Shown here in pieces: positions 12,012-24,335 of a stretch of DNA of 64,000 nucleotides (its first letter is position 1; every line of letters starts with the position of its first letter). This DNA is from Nemopilema nomurai (lineage: Eukaryota > Cnidaria > Scyphozoa > Rhizostomeae > Rhizostomatidae): the NCBI GenBank assembly GCA_003864495.1, contig ML133411.1, positions 159,598 through 223,597 of the forward strand. Direction: 5' to 3'. The position numbers were made by a program, and so were the translations under genes. The notes beneath the pieces are model-generated. The model saw nothing but the letters and a program-made list of their open reading frames with translations. It was not told where the DNA came from and ran no database searches.

Positions 12012-12222
12012 AAACTGTTAATTTTCCAAAGTGAGCATTCCTAGGCAGGAAAACCAAGCACACAGTACTGTGTAAATGTAAAATGATAGAGTAAAAATAT
12101 CTTGAAATATGGAAAATGTGCCTAAGGAAATCATACAGTTACATAAATGTAAACATTTTCTCAGAATAGATCTTTAGGGCAAGTTTGCAATTTTTTTAGG
12201 CAAAGGGTTTTAGATTACCAAC

Positions 12223-12394
12223 CTGCAATACATTCCTGGATACGTGTATGCAAACATCTTTGGGGCAAAGTGGTTAACTCCAGAATGATATCCCTCTAGG
12301 CAGCTAGTCTGAGCAAGTGGTGAAACTTGCTTAATGCCATTCATCAAACTTGCATTCAGTAATTCTTTCTCAATACGCTCATAAGCTAGTTAGC
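12223..12394 (-). pseudogene. Exon 9 of the THAP transposase (CLEG box)
   Basis: Acceptor CTACAG at 12395-12400 and donor GTTGGT at 12217-12222. Encodes AYERIEKELL, QTSCLEGYHS and FAPKMFAYTYPGMYC. The Glu of CLEG is the probable third catalytic residue. A TAA lies two codons before AYERIEKE, close to the acceptor. The exon sits between two large insertions, the compound hAT on one side and the DDE/PHD element on the other. Confidence 0.68.
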
Positions 12395-12626
12395 CTGTAG
12401 AAGAATATGTATTAAAAAATTGACAGTTTTTTAACCAAACAAATCATGATCATATTGCTCACAAGTGTAATGTCAAATGATTGCAGGTTTTGGATGTTGA
12501 TACTTGCTAATTACATGAGGGAAAACACTTATTTTTGCCAGCTTGAAACGTCTATTGTTTATTTCCATTGTTTTCAAACAGAGAGTGACTGCATTCACAC
12601 ACCAGTTATTGTCTACAACCATGGCA

Positions 12627-15600
12627 CACAGCTGTTACACCGCGGAACTCAAGTGAGGCTAGGCCTAATTTCGGACCGCCGACCAATGTTTGTTTCATAA
12701 CTTCCGTATCGATAAAGATATGAAAATTTGGTAAAAAGATTCGGATTCCCCATTAATTTATCTACATATACATTTACATATTTTGACGGTATACCTTGAG
12801 AAGAAAATTTTTTTTAGTCAAAACTACAACAACGGGAAGTTTTCGTCAAGGTATTCCGCGAATGATCTGCTCAGTACCTAAGTCCATTTCTGCATTTTTT
12901 AAGAGGCTAACGATTGATTTGCTTTGAAATTCGACAGAAAATGCATTTTTCATGATCTTTTTATACTTTGAAATGACAAATAATACACTTTTTGGCTAAC
13001 AAAACTGCAACAATAGGACAATGACAAAGAAACATTCACCATGAGAAATGATTTCTTTTGCTTCATTTTATTTTTACAGAGCAATGTCACAACAAAAAGT
13101 GGTGTACAAATCTAATAGATAAATGCCCCCTCAGACATTTTTTATCTATAATAAAATATATAGATATATTTAGTATGGCAAATAGCCACATTTATCTTAT
13201 CATCAAAGGGGGCAGACCTGTAGAAGAAACAATTAAGCAAACAAATTATTTCATTTGATAAGAGATGATTCTCTGGTTTTATATAAGCAATATATATAAT
13301 GTTTTGAATTAATTTGAATGAATGGTGAATTGCTATTTAAAACATATCTGGGAAGCATTTTGGGCAATGACGTTGACCATCTTTTACCTCACGTAGAAAC
13401 ACACGAGACCTATTAAGTTCTTTGCAATTTATGCATAGCCTTGGTTTTCTTTTCAACAGTGTTTTTGGGGCACTAGATCTCAATTTCTGTCTTTTGAGAA
13501 TGAGAGCCATTTTTTCTCTGGGGTCCCGTACAGCTACTAGTTGACGAAGTTCACTGTTGACAGCAGCATGCAAACTTTCCCCTTCCTCCTCCGATAACAT
13601 TCCAACTGTCTTGAACCTTGAGACAAAACGTGACTAAACACCAGCTCATGAATCTTTCTTGTTATGTTGGCCTCTGGGAATGAAACTGGAAAAGCCTCAC
13701 CAAATCTGAAGGACAATTTTTCTACCAAAGTCACTTCCTCTGAAGTGAGCACCCTGCTTTTCAAAAACAATAGAGGGCACATATCACTAAAAAGGGAAAA
13801 AATAATTTAATTTTTTCATAATGGACTGGTTTGTCAATTATGACAGAACACAAGAGTTCATGATGCCTCAAAACTTGCTTGCAGTGATTACCCACAAAGA
13901 CATTTCCATGATATGCCTGCCTGTTGATGTTAAGCTCACCAAGTATTTGGTTTAATCTAATTTACCTAGGCCCCATATCTGGTTCATTTTTTGCTTTAAG
14001 TTCATCATAAATTATGGACTGATCTACAATATCCAGACGTAATGTATCCTCCTCAGCCAAGTTTTCGGTTACCTTCCCTTTCAGAATGTCCAAGAGATCT
14101 TCTTTTGAGTTGTCCCTGCAACTTAAACAAACATAGGATTCAGCATTACTCAGTAAAAGTTCCTCAGCAGGGCTTAAGCATTCACACATTCCGTGCATCC
14201 ATCTGTCACAGCAATCACACTGAACCCAGTTAACTTTGGAATCAACTGGAGTTATAAAACAAATAATTGAATTGCATTTTTCCTGGTTACTTCTCCTCTT
14301 AAGACCCTTCTCAGAAACATTTGCTAGTCTACAGTTTTCAGCGTAGTCTCCCCTCAACACAGCCTCAATCCTTGCTATCCTGTTTTCAATTTCAACAACT
14401 TCCATCCCTATTCTTGCTAGCTCCTGATTCTTCTCTGATAACAGTAAGCTGTTCTCTTCCCAGTCTTGTGTGCTTCTTTTCTGCTCAGCATTTCTGTCAT
14501 TTCCAGTTTCTTCTTTGTCAAGTTGCTGACAAATATTCAATAACATGTTATATAGCAACAATGTAATACCTAGTAATATATGTAAGATTGGGGGCACCAC
14601 AAAATCAAGATCCTTCATTGGAAATAGCATCTGGTCAATTACACTATTATGATACTTGCCATTCTCTTGCATATTACCTCCATTTCGATCATCACATAAG
14701 TTTTCATTATAGTTTAAGGTATAGTCATCAACAGTTCTGCAATCAATTTTACAATGAGCTGGAGTATGTGGTCTTGTGCCATGATTTCTGAGATGATCCA
14801 ATGTAACCAAATCTGCAGAACTTGGGTATGTGGCTGCAGAGCCCTGATGCCCTAAAACATCATCCAAAAAATGGAAATTTCCACCAAGAAAGACTTTTAC
14901 TTTGCAATTATCAATTCTGAAATCATCCTGTTGAATTTGAACTAACTGGTCTCGAAACACATTAAAAACCTTCCACATATTTTCTAAAATATCTGCACCC
15001 TCAAACATACAAAACATATGGACATTGTCAACTGATCCTGAAGTGATGCTATTTATTATTTCAACATGAAATTTCATACTACCACCACCTTTATCGCCAG
15101 CAAATAAAAGCCATATTTCGTTATTAAATATGAGAGGATCCTGTTCCCCTGGCAAGTTATTGAAAAACTCTAAAAGAAAACCTTTCATGTCTGTTACTCG
15201 AATATATGGAAGCATCTCTGTATTCTCATCTGCAGCAGACTTTTTCAATGCCATCAAACCACTCTCAACAAAAGATTTACTCACATGCTCTGTTTCCTTG
15301 GTTTCTACCTCCCTCATTTTCCTTTCAGATGGCCAAACATTAATACCTACCTTTTGAAGGCAACATCTTAATTCACTCACTTTATTCATAGATAGCCTCG
15401 CCAATGACTTTATGCTGATGGCATCTTTGACTGACAAGGTTCTTGTTTCCATAAGAACAGCTTCTTTTGCAGCATTCCTAAAAAACTCAGGATTGTGTTT
15501 CATCATTTGAACAGTTAATATATTTTTATCATCAAAGCCCCCACTAGCTATGAGTCCTGTTAAATCAAACAACAACTTAGAGCGTTTTCTTAATTCCTTG

Positions 15601-17098
15601 TCAGATACTCTAGAACAAGGTTTGCTCGATGACACTCGGAGATAACTATCTAGTTTCCCAGTTTTTAGTTGTACTTTGTCACTGTAGCCATAATACTTAT
15701 ACCCAAGGAATATATCTCTGTTTTCTGAAATGCTGTCAATCAAAATATAATCTTTGTCTACATATGCTAAATCAGTCTGGGTTTGTTTGCTTGAAGTTGA
15801 TTTTGATGGTTTTATTCCTTCCTTAGTTGGTTTTTCTCTTTGAATCCCCTTAGAAACTGTGCTTCGTAATCCACCAACTCTTTGCTTGCTAGTTGCCAGA
15901 TTCTTGGCTATATCCTTGACCTTTTCCTGGAGACTAGAGTTCAACTGTTCAGTTTTATCAAGTTTTTCCTTCAAACTTTCAGAAAGCTCTTGTTGCGCCT
16001 CAATTCCCACCCTGTACTCTTCCTGCAGCTCTTCTCACTCCATTTCAAATCGAATTTCTTGCTCAATGTTCAGCAAATCTAGCTCATCTACCTCCATTTT
16101 TAATTTTTTGACAACACCCAGTGTCTTCTTGTACTCTTATTGAACTTTTCGTTTCTCTTCTCTCAACTTTTTCTTTCTTGGTGTCTCCTGTTTTGCAAAT
16201 GTTGCCTCTTCCAAGTTAAATGATTCGTCCATTAGTTCTTTAATCCTCACTGAATTACTTTTTGACTTCTGTAGCCTTTTCAAAAACCCCTCTAAACTTG
16301 TCAACCTTTTCCATATGGTAGTCTCATTTGGTAATCTGTGGGCATCTGGTATAAGATTTAGCAAAAAATTGTACACTTGTTTGCTACCTAACTGCTTACT
16401 TATGGTTAACATAAGGCCATTACTGATCAACTTTAGGTCTACTACCCTTTTTATTTTTGAAATGTCTTCTAAACACTCACCTGTCATACCTACCTTCTCC
16501 AAATACTCGCTATTTGCATCCTCCCCCATAAATTTCAGGTCGCAGCGACACTTCGCGCCGCTGTGTAGATCTCCTGCCGCTACGATGCAGCCCTTCTTCT
16601 CGACAAAAACTTGCAAAAGTGGTCGCGCAAAAACAAATAAAAGCCAACAATGATAAGGTTAATCCTTGTGGTTTGCCGTATTCATGGTGTCGAACTGATC
16701 CCCAAGGATTGTCATTGGGCAAACACGTGCCGAGGTTTAATTTCGAATATTAAAAACCAAATAGATATCTTTTACCGTTCGGTAGCGGGAGCCAAAATTG
16801 TAAACAGTGGTAAGGGCCTAAATGGAGCTCCGCGGAGGAAATTGGAGAAAGTCGTCCCCAAGCATGATTTTTTTTCATGACCGAGGAATTTTTTTTCTCA
16901 CAAACAATTTAGATAAGTAGATACTTTGATATTCAAGCTTTTATATAAAAATACTACTGAAGCAGTTTGACTCCGAGATAACAAAACTATCGGGTCGTGA
17001 AAATATCGAAAATTTCAAAATGCGGTCTTTTTGGACCTTGAAGGCGACCGAATTGGCTGACTTGAGTTCCGCGGAAACAATAGAGCCTAACAGCTGTG
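12627..17098. mobile_element. 4.5-kb DNA transposon with CACAGCTGTTA ends and GGCA duplication
   Basis: Both ends begin CACAGCTGTTA in inverted orientation, and a second inner match CCGCGGAACTCAAGT follows at each end. The same four bases, GGCA, flank it (12623-12626 and 17099-17102). It lies in the intron between exons 8 and 9 of the THAP gene and contains one large minus-strand gene. The superfamily is not clear to me. Confidence 0.65.
13337..16616 (-). pseudogene. Large DDE-transposase-like protein with C-terminal PHD finger
   Basis: Exon 1 runs 16616-13964, followed by an intron of 169 bp (GTAAAT...TTTTTAG) and exon 2 13794-13337. Only two in-frame stops interrupt exon 1, near 16138 (TAA) and 16034 (TGA), both in an N-terminal coiled coil; exon 2 has a one-base shift near 13615. 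A DDE-like core is suggested by LLFAGDKGG, FLGGNFHFLDDVLGHQG and, in exon 2, LSEEEGESLHAAVN, with VVPPILHILLGI between. If GNF corresponds to the usual GDY, the second acid is Asn here. A PHD finger (QCDCCDRWMHGMC...CLSC) lies after a second coiled coil, and a CxxC pair ends exon 2. Related repeat proteins exist in cnidarians, but I cannot name the superfamily. Confidence 0.65.
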
Positions 17099-17196
17099 GG
17101 CAATCATCACAAATCTAGAATCACAAAAATTTATGCATTTTTCTAAAACCTAAAACATTAATGACATTAAGCTTCAGTCATTAAACAATTACCAAC

Positions 17197-18939
17197 CAGG
17201 TTGTAGCCATTTTCTCTCAGATATGTTACCATCATGAGCACACTGGTTGAAAATAGGGTCATTAAACCCTGTGTGTTTATTTGTAATGTGGCACAAAATA
17301 GATTTGAATTTTGCCCATATTACACGACCATCACCATTGCTGGTTGTCAGTGCTGACCAAAACAAATGATTCTCAATGGGCCTGATCCATTCACCAATGA
17401 TTTCAACATCTTTCTCTTTTGCAGCCTTTGACAAAACTTTTCGAATTTCTGAAAGATGTTGATTAAAATAGAGTATATGCATTTCAACCAATCAAATTCA
17501 CAAGAAACAGGCAATGTTTTAACCTTTAGGGAGCTGGCTAGTATACAACAGTCTTGGTTCAAGATGTAGACTGTGCTATGATGTGTAGCTAAAGGAATTG
17601 GAAGGAACAGTAGGACATCATAGTACATATTAGACATGAAAAATCAATCAAAAAAGTTATCTCAATCAGGATAACATCCTGGGTCCAATAATCCAAGTCT
17701 TCTGTTTTACTCATGAAAGAAATGACACATGTTTTCACTCACTCTTTTTTATATGCCACAGGTCAAAATAGTGTTTTATGTCCTTGTGTTTTTCCCGAAT
17801 GAACTTGGCAATAGTGGAATGCCTGTCTGTTATTAGCTCAGATACATCCAGTCCTTTTGTCAGAACAAAATTTAGTGCCTTTTCAAAACCAAAAAATTCC
17901 ATACCAGTACTGCTGCCAGCTTGATTTCACTGAAATTAAGTTTTAAAAATATTTGACTATCGCAACTAAAATATCAATCTTAGTTTGGCTTCAAAGCTGG
18001 ACAGCCAAAATTGAAGAAATTATGCTGAAAACATTCAATGAAACCTGATAAATGTAATTGTTTTTTGTGTAAATTGCAGTTAGAGCCAGTTTTTTTCTAA
18101 TTCTAATCTGCTTTTGAATTAACACTTTTAACCATTAAATTATTGGTAAGTCTTACCTGTACTACTTCAGAGTGAACAATTGCATTCTCTGAACATGAGT
18201 ATAGTGAATAAATCCCATATTTGGCACTATGGCCCATGCTATCATGCCTAGCATCACCCGCAAGCACAACTTTCTGGTTTTGTTTGACCTTTTCAATAAG
18301 CTTTTCTTGATATTGCTTCCAGTATATGAAGATACCAGGAAAGAGTTTTGTCTGCAGAAAAAAGTTAGAAATCTAAATTATAAATGAACTATTACAGTGC
18401 TAGCTAGAACAACATTTCTACAATTTCATATCACCAGATTGTTGGCCAAAATGGACTCATCCTGTTAAAAATTCAATATGTTTGCTATTATAGGTGCTCT
18501 ATATTTCGTTGGAGAGATATTAGGGCAGATATATGAATATATGAAAATTGACCAATCAGCTGTGTTGTAATAGTGCACACAGGTACATACCCTTTGATGC
18601 TTGAAGTAGCTAGCAAATGAAATGCAACCAATGCCAATTGAACTGAAAATCTGCTTGACTTTGCTTATTGACCCTCCAGAAATCAATGTGCCAAAACAGA
18701 GAAGGAAATTTCCAGCAGCTGATCTCATTCCAGGCATCATAGGTTGGCTATGCCAGCGATATTCTCTGCCACACACACCACAAAACGATGTCTGTATTAC
18801 CATTGTTCCTCAACATGTGGCCTCCACTAACGGTTTGTCTGCCTTGCACAGATGACAAATGTTAAACAGCAACATCAGTTTTGACAAAAATGTTATGAAC
18901 TTTGGTTGCTGTCTAAGGTTTCCTTCTGCATTAACTTGT
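17197..18939 (-). pseudogene. Catalytic-core exons of the THAP transposase
   Basis: Four exons with clean GT/AG sites. 18591-18939 carries CHLCK and CGVCG zinc pairs, then WHSQP and AGN, with an internal TGA at 18810-18812 between the two pairs. 18157-18351 carries VVLAGDARHDSMGHSAKYG with the first catalytic Asp. 17743-17929 carries TDRHSTIAKFIREK and YFDLWHIKK with the second Asp; its first codon reads TGA. 17197-17448 carries HLFWSALTT and CAHDGNISERKWLQPG. Apart from those two stops the family sequence is well kept, which suggests recent loss of function. Confidence 0.72.
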
Positions 18940-19227
18940 CTGTGAAAATAAATGGTGATGCAGGCTGGAGAAACTTGTATGGCTAAATGAAATGGTTCTA
19001 TACAAACACTTGTATATACATTCTGTTTCTAAAAATGTTGTAAAATAAGTTGAAATAATGGAAATGCAATGCATCTTGTCTTGTTTATGACACATCATTT
19101 AAAAAAAGCATAAATAGAAATTATGCTCTAAAATTTCAACAATGTGATGAAATTTTTAGAGATTGGTACAAGAATAATCATATCTTCATAATTTCTTGTA
19201 AAAACAATATTATATCTGATATTAAAC

Positions 19228-20408
19228 CTTTTGTTGCCTTGTTCAAGTTCAATGTCATCATCCTCACTGCTAGTTATGGTTGGGATAAATTCACCATCAG
19301 GTTGAATATCTTCCATCTCTGAAGACAGTGAATCAAAATCATCTTCATCTGAAAACTCATCGGGAGTTGTATGAGAAGATGTCACATCTAGCAATGGCTT
19401 TTTCTTAGGTGACCCTTTTCTCTTGAATTTGGCTGTCAAAAAGTTGATTAGCACATAAGATGTTCTGTCATATCATAAATTTCTAACATAAATAAGCTTT
19501 TTCAGAATAAGCAGAAAGGCTCCCCATTTATATTGGTAATGTAATACATTGTAATGGTCTTACATTACCAGTATAAAATAATGCATTGCTCTCTTTGTTT
19601 TGTAAACAAAGGCTGAACGATCAGCAGCTGCTTCCTAAAATCCTACACAGATACACATTTTACATAATATGCCCCAGTAGGTACTGGCTAGTTTGTATTT
19701 AAGACGTCTCTTCTCTTTCTGTGCTTTTTTAAACCGAAGTCTCCAATCAATAATTTTGTTGGTTAGTTTTCTTATTTCTTCAGATTTCTTTTCACAGTTC
19801 TCACATTCATTATTTGAGCAGCGTGTTTCTTTTCCTTGTACCTAAGAAAGAAAGTAGTAATACAAACATTTTTACAGCACTACCATAAAAATAAGGAATA
19901 AGGTACAGGCTAAAAAAGAAACTAGTAGTAGGATGGCTAATAATTTAAGAAACTCTGGTACAATGTTTGAGAAGTGCCAAGAAACTGTGGCAGACACAAA
20001 TAAGAAACAAATTAAGAAAGTTCAAATAGAATCCAATGGGCTGATCAGAGTTTCTAATGAACTAAAATGATGTATTTTTCAGTAATTCTCTTAATTCAGT
20101 AATTCATTCAAAAATTTTGAAATTTCCATATCTTGTTCAAATATGTCAACCTCTCTTATTAGCTTTAGTCTTCTGTATATTCAGGCCCGGAGAAAGTAAC
20201 TGTTTGCATACCAATGACTCAATCGGCAAATACCCCTCATCGAAAATATTTTTACCGTCCTCCCTCCAATTTGGACCAGCAGCAGTTTCTCTTTGCACCT
20301 CTATCTGCAGTTCTCTTGGCTTCCTAGTCTTTGTGCTAAAAGATATTACGTGAGGCACGATAGGCCCAGCAGGTTCGTCACCCTTTGCATTGAGGAGTTC
20401 GCGTATAA
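19228..20408 (-). pseudogene. Linker exons of the THAP transposase (coiled coil, acidic region)
   Basis: Three minus-strand exons. 20151-20408 is a charged linker. About 19690-19852 starts after CTTTCTTAG and encodes two CxxC-like pairs (CSNNECENC) followed by a Lys/Glu heptad pattern. About 19230-19432 is an acidic Ser/Asp/Glu stretch. This is where other THAP transposases have their dimerising coiled coil. The phase between the first two does not fit with the simplest splice sites, so the exact ends are uncertain or one site has decayed. Confidence 0.55.
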
Positions 20409-20601
20409 CTGAAAGTGAAGATATGATATGAGTTATTTCAAATAGATAGAATAGACCCTTTTCACATTCGTTTTTGGAAGCGAGACTCGGAATTGAAAAC
20501 GAAGCTAACGCTGTAAGGAGTGTTGCCCAAGCTGTAAACATTGAAGGTTTTGGCATATCGTTGGTTTTACTTTATCATTGCTGAGCTTTGTTGCTATTAT
20601 T

Positions 20602-21727
20602 ATGGCTGAAAATAACTCCGAGGCAAATTCCAATGATCAATCAAGGAAGAAATCATCCTTAGGAAGACAATGCGCAGCCTTCGGGTGTTATAATTTACAG
20701 TTATAACAAGGACGGTACGGCTTCGGGCCTACACTTTTTTACGTTCCCGCAGAAAAGTCAAAGGAAGCTCATTGATGCAATTTTATTAAAAGACGTGATG
20801 GCTTTGATGGCTTTTTGGTAACGAGAAACACTGTTTTGTGCGAGGAACACTTAACTGTTTCCGACATCAAGCGAAATCCACTGTGCTGGAAGTTGGTTGC
20901 CGATGTTGATTGTTCCCAAGACCGACACCTTCCGGACGACACGAAAAGCACCTAAAGATCGTACTGCATCTGTTTCTTCTAAGCCTTCCTCTTCAAATGT
21001 ATCTGATATCTGTCCATTTTCTGATTTGAATGTTGACTGTATGATCTCGCAGATAGATTTGGCATCTTAAGTGACCATGTTTCAAAGATCTTCACTACCT
21101 GGACCAATTTCTTGTTTTATGAACTGCTTTCTCTCTTCCCCTTCCCGTGTCAAGATCGAATCCAAAAGTTAATGACAAAAGAATTTCAGCTGTACCCATC
21201 CACACACATAATTATTGATTGCACTGAAATTTATACTGAAGTCCCATCCTCTATGAAAGCTCAGTCGCAAACATGGTCAGAGTACAAGCATCACAACACC
21301 TGGAAGGCCCTTGTTGGAATATCTCCTACTGGGGCAATTATACTTGTATCTAAACTATAGTCTGGATGTGTCTCTGGTAAAGAAATAACAAGCAAATCTG
21401 GACTCATTTCTCTCCTTGAACCTGGTGATGTATTTGCAGACGGCGGTTTTAACATTGCTGACATCTTACCAGCTGGTTTCACACTCAACATTCCTCCTTT
21501 CAAAGGTAGTCATGCTCAACTAACACCAAAAGAAACTGAAAAGACTGACCAGTATAGCTGCAATTTGTATTCATGTGGGAAGAGCCACTAGGAGGATAAA
21601 GAATTACCATATTCTTGATGGTTGTCTTCCTTTATCCTCAAGTCCTCTAGCTAATCAAATTTTTACAGTTTGTTGTATGTTAACTAACTTTCTTCAATTT
21701 CTATTAAAGCCTGCCAGATTTAGTAAA
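20602..21727 (+). pseudogene. ISL2EU transposase (THAP + DDE_Tnp_4), decayed
   Basis: ATG 20602 opens an N-terminal tail and the first half of a THAP finger (CAAFGCYN). A stop and frameshifts follow, with the second half still readable in another frame (DGFDGFLVTRNTVLCEEHL). The DDE part has IIDCTEIYTEVPSSM with the first Asp, WSEYKHHNTWKALVGISP, a TAG, then EPGDVFADGGFNI with the second Asp (usual ADRGF changed to ADGGF). The block that should hold the catalytic Glu reads IHVGRATRRIKNYHIL, so Glu is Gly. It is a dead enzyme, older than the intact-looking THAP exon beside it. Confidence 0.78.
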
Positions 21728-22638
21728 TAGATTGATTCATCTTCCAGTACTATTTTACAGCAAAAGCAAGAGTCTTCAAAAAGGAATCAAATATAAACAT
21801 GCTCTCCCTTTTATATCAATTTTGCAAAATCTGTAGTATGTACATTGCACATAAAAGATATGACAAATAAATATATGTAACTGTTGCTTACACAGTAACA
21901 TCTTTCACATTTGTTTGACATTACAAAAGGTAATGAAATAATTGTCTAAGTATAACACTGTTGCCCACATGATAACTGTTTATAGTTTGTCTTACATTAA
22001 AAAATTTGAACAATAATTCTTTAGATACAACACTGTTGCCTACATGATAACTCTTCCTTGTTTGTATTACATTAGAAAATGTAAAGAAATTTGCCATGAC
22101 TACAACTTTGTTGCTTATGTTATAACTTGTTATTTGACTTTGTAAAGATATATATTACACAAATTTCGCCACAGTTAGATATATATGCATCTATTAGAAT
22201 ATCTTCTTAAATGCTTGAAGTGTCTTTATTTACCACTGTTCAATACATAGATCTAGAAAAATATATAAAAGCAGCATTGTAGTGGCTAAATGACTAGATT
22301 TCCCTTAAAACATTTGCTAGTCTTTGTAACATTGCATTAATACTTTGGGTTATCCTTTTTTGAGTTTGTTTAGATGGCATTTGCCTATCCATTATAGTTT
22401 AAATATATATTAATGAAATTGGGATTTGCCAAATGACACAACTATGATTAGTACAGTGCAATATTTATTGTATATTATCTATATTAAGTCATTCCTCGAT
22501 CATTTCAATGACAATGTGTCTGAATTTTGTGGTGCCAAGAACAAGGTAATCGTAGAGTTGAAAGAAACTGAATGTTTGGATGTATCGAAGGTAAATGGCT
22601 GCACTTTAACTACAACGTGTCCTCAAATGTGCAAGATA
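21728..22638. other. AT-rich decayed interior of the ISL2EU element
   Basis: No protein block is recognised. Repeats of a short word (ACACTGTTGCC, about 70 bp apart, at 21956, 22028 and related text at 22100) suggest a small degenerate tandem array. Confidence 0.4.
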
Positions 22639-22839
22639 TCATGTGTGCATCTGACAACCTTTCTCAAGCAGCCGCGACGAAGAGACAACAGATTCTGCTT
22701 GCTGATTCAAGCGAGAGAATATCGCGTAGGCCCGAAGAATATAGTCAGCCTTTGATCCCGACGATTTCTCCCTGTATGTCGCCAAAATAGATTTCAATTC
22801 TTTTACAGTGAGACTCCGAAGATCATCTAGACAATGCAT
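22639..22839 (-). pseudogene. SAP-domain fragment of the ISL2EU accessory ORF
   Basis: LDDLRSLTVKELKSILATYR followed by SSGSKADYILRAYAIF has the two-helix pattern of a SAP DNA-binding motif. In ISL2EU elements the second gene encodes a YqaJ nuclease and lies convergent to the transposase, as here. The SWIM and YqaJ parts are not recognisable in this copy. Confidence 0.5.
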
Positions 22840-23082
22840 AGACTTGTTTCCGACAACAAAGATTGGGATTGATCCATTTTATCGAGGTTTTTTGCAAAGA
22901 AATACAGTATTTTCTACCGTCACCAGGTCACAATAACAGGTCTCACGAAGTTCCTTACAGCGTTAGCTTCGTTTTCAACTCCGAGTCTCGTTTTCATAAA
23001 CGAATGTGAAAGGGGTCTATTGTCAAGCTACACAGAAAGAGAAAACAAATTAAATTTTTTGTTTATTTCTGTATTCGCTTAC

Positions 23083-23467
23083 CTGTGCCGCTTCTGGATT
23101 GCTCCACAGTCACTCCCGTCTCCGTGTTTTCTTCTTCCCTACTTTCTGACGGTGGATACAAGATTGATGGAAAAGCAACACACCCAATGTCATCCTCAAT
23201 TAATCTTGACATACATGGCTTTCCTTGACCTTCTAAGAAATGAAATCTTCTCTTGAAATTGTCCGGAGTAAAATGTTTCGAACAAATCACGGATCCCGCG
23301 GTGTCTGTCCATTTTGCCCTGGACAACTTGACGAATTCGATCCATCGCTTCCTCCTCTTTATGGCCTCTAGACGTGGATCTCCACAATAAGGGATCTTGT
23401 GCAGCAATATGCCCTTTTGCTTATCAGGGAAGCTATCGCATCGTTCTACGACACATCTGTTTGGCAT
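23083..23467 (-). CDS. THAP zinc-finger exon of the Kolobok-like transposase
   Basis: First exon from ATG 23467 to a GTAAGC donor. The C2CH THAP signature is visible: CVVERC at residues 5-10, an intervening basic WIEF helix region, CSKHF, and a closing AFPSI that matches the AVPTIF box. THAP domains bind DNA through the major groove and recruit the transposase to its element ends. The exon is fully open with all zinc ligands present, in contrast to the degraded THAP of the ISL2EU copy nested in the following intron. Its 3' end carries a Ser/Thr/Glu-rich linker. Confidence 0.8.
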
Positions 23468-24335
23468 TTTCTTCAGAAAAGACAAGCAAAATCTTTAATC
23501 TCCTCCTGCAACACTCGAATACCAACAGCTTCAACCTATGGTTTCCCTTTCCTGTGCGAACGTCATTACAATTGTTGGTAGCAGCCCCCTACTGGTCAAC
23601 CTCCTTGCGCGGCCGTGAAGGAAAAGTTTCTCAAAAAAGCGCGAATATTCGAAACTTTAAAGATTCCATACAGGCCAACCAGAATCAGAAAATGCAAAAA
23701 AGCTAATTCAATATCCTCAACATACGTATATCTAACCATAAAATATAAAACTGTGCAAAGTGCAGGTCCACTTTAAATGGAAGTTCCTTTGAGACTGGCT
23801 CATATTGTTTTTGCAATTTCAAGAGAAAAGCAAAAGGAAGCCTTTAAATTATTCAAGTAATACAAAATCTAGCACAAATCGAATGGAGTCAAATTCTGTT
23901 ATATTAGTTCCTTGTTCAAAATAGCACTGTTGGTTACAGTGGCAAAACTTGACTACCTAGACTAGAGGGATGTAGGTTCGTGAGTAGTAAACTTTTATAA
24001 AAGACAACGAAGATAAAGATAAATTTAGGTGCTAATTCACCTACTGATAGACGATTCTACCAGGGAATTTTTTTAGCACCCTAAAATTTACTGACAAACT
24101 CATGAATAATTGGGGGTGTCATACCTCCTACACCCCCTGCTAGCTATGCCCATGGTTGGTTACCATGTTATTGATTAATGTGTAATGTGATGAAACAATT
24201 TGATTGCAAATATATTTGTTGTTAACAATAGCAAATGCAATATGTTACCAGTTTCTAAACTTCTTATAGGCCAAATCGCTGTATTGCCTTCTTGTAAATG
24301 AAAGCTATGAAGATTTATGGCATTTTGTTTACCAG
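23468..24335. other. Upstream region of the THAP gene and start of the KDZ relic
   Basis: Contains the presumed promoter side of the THAP gene (23468-23650, locally GC-richer) and AT-rich DNA without a recognised exon. No N-terminal KDZ exons could be found here. Confidence 0.4.

Larger units (their letters stand above)
20453..23018. mobile_element. ISL2EU-type element, degenerate
   Basis: The ends AGACCC...GGGTCT continue as a roughly 68-bp inverted repeat (20453-20520 with 22951-23018), flanked by AT on both sides. Inside are a THAP plus DDE_4-type transposase on the + strand and a SAP-domain fragment on the - strand. It sits in the first intron of the THAP/Kolobok-like gene; without it that intron would be about 108 bp. 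Confidence 0.8.
1843..23467 (-). pseudogene. THAP-domain DDE transposase (Kolobok-like), 11-exon gene with nested insertions
   Basis: Exons read from sequence: 23083-23467 (THAP), 20151-20408, about 19690-19852 (coiled coil with CxxC pairs), about 19230-19432 (acidic), 18591-18939, 18157-18351, 17743-17929, 17197-17448, 12223-12394, 2270-2418 and 1843-2090. Conserved blocks in order are HSQP...AGN, AGDARHDSMGHSAKYG (first catalytic Asp), TDRH (second Asp), HLFWSALTTSNGDG, QTSCLEGYHS (catalytic Glu), FAPKMFAYTYPGMYC and ASIHFNNN. This matches a widespread animal family of THAP transposases that I place near Kolobok; the superfamily name is less sure than the homology. In-frame stops occur at 18810-18812, at the first codon of exon 7 (17927-17929) and near the start of exon 9 (about 12390), so it is probably inactive. 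Three introns contain younger transposons; without them those introns would be roughly 100-330 bp. Confidence 0.75.

Noticed and set aside
14042..15357. Several + strand open frames opposite the DDE/PHD gene
   Set aside because: They are shadows of the minus-strand coding sequence with no family features.
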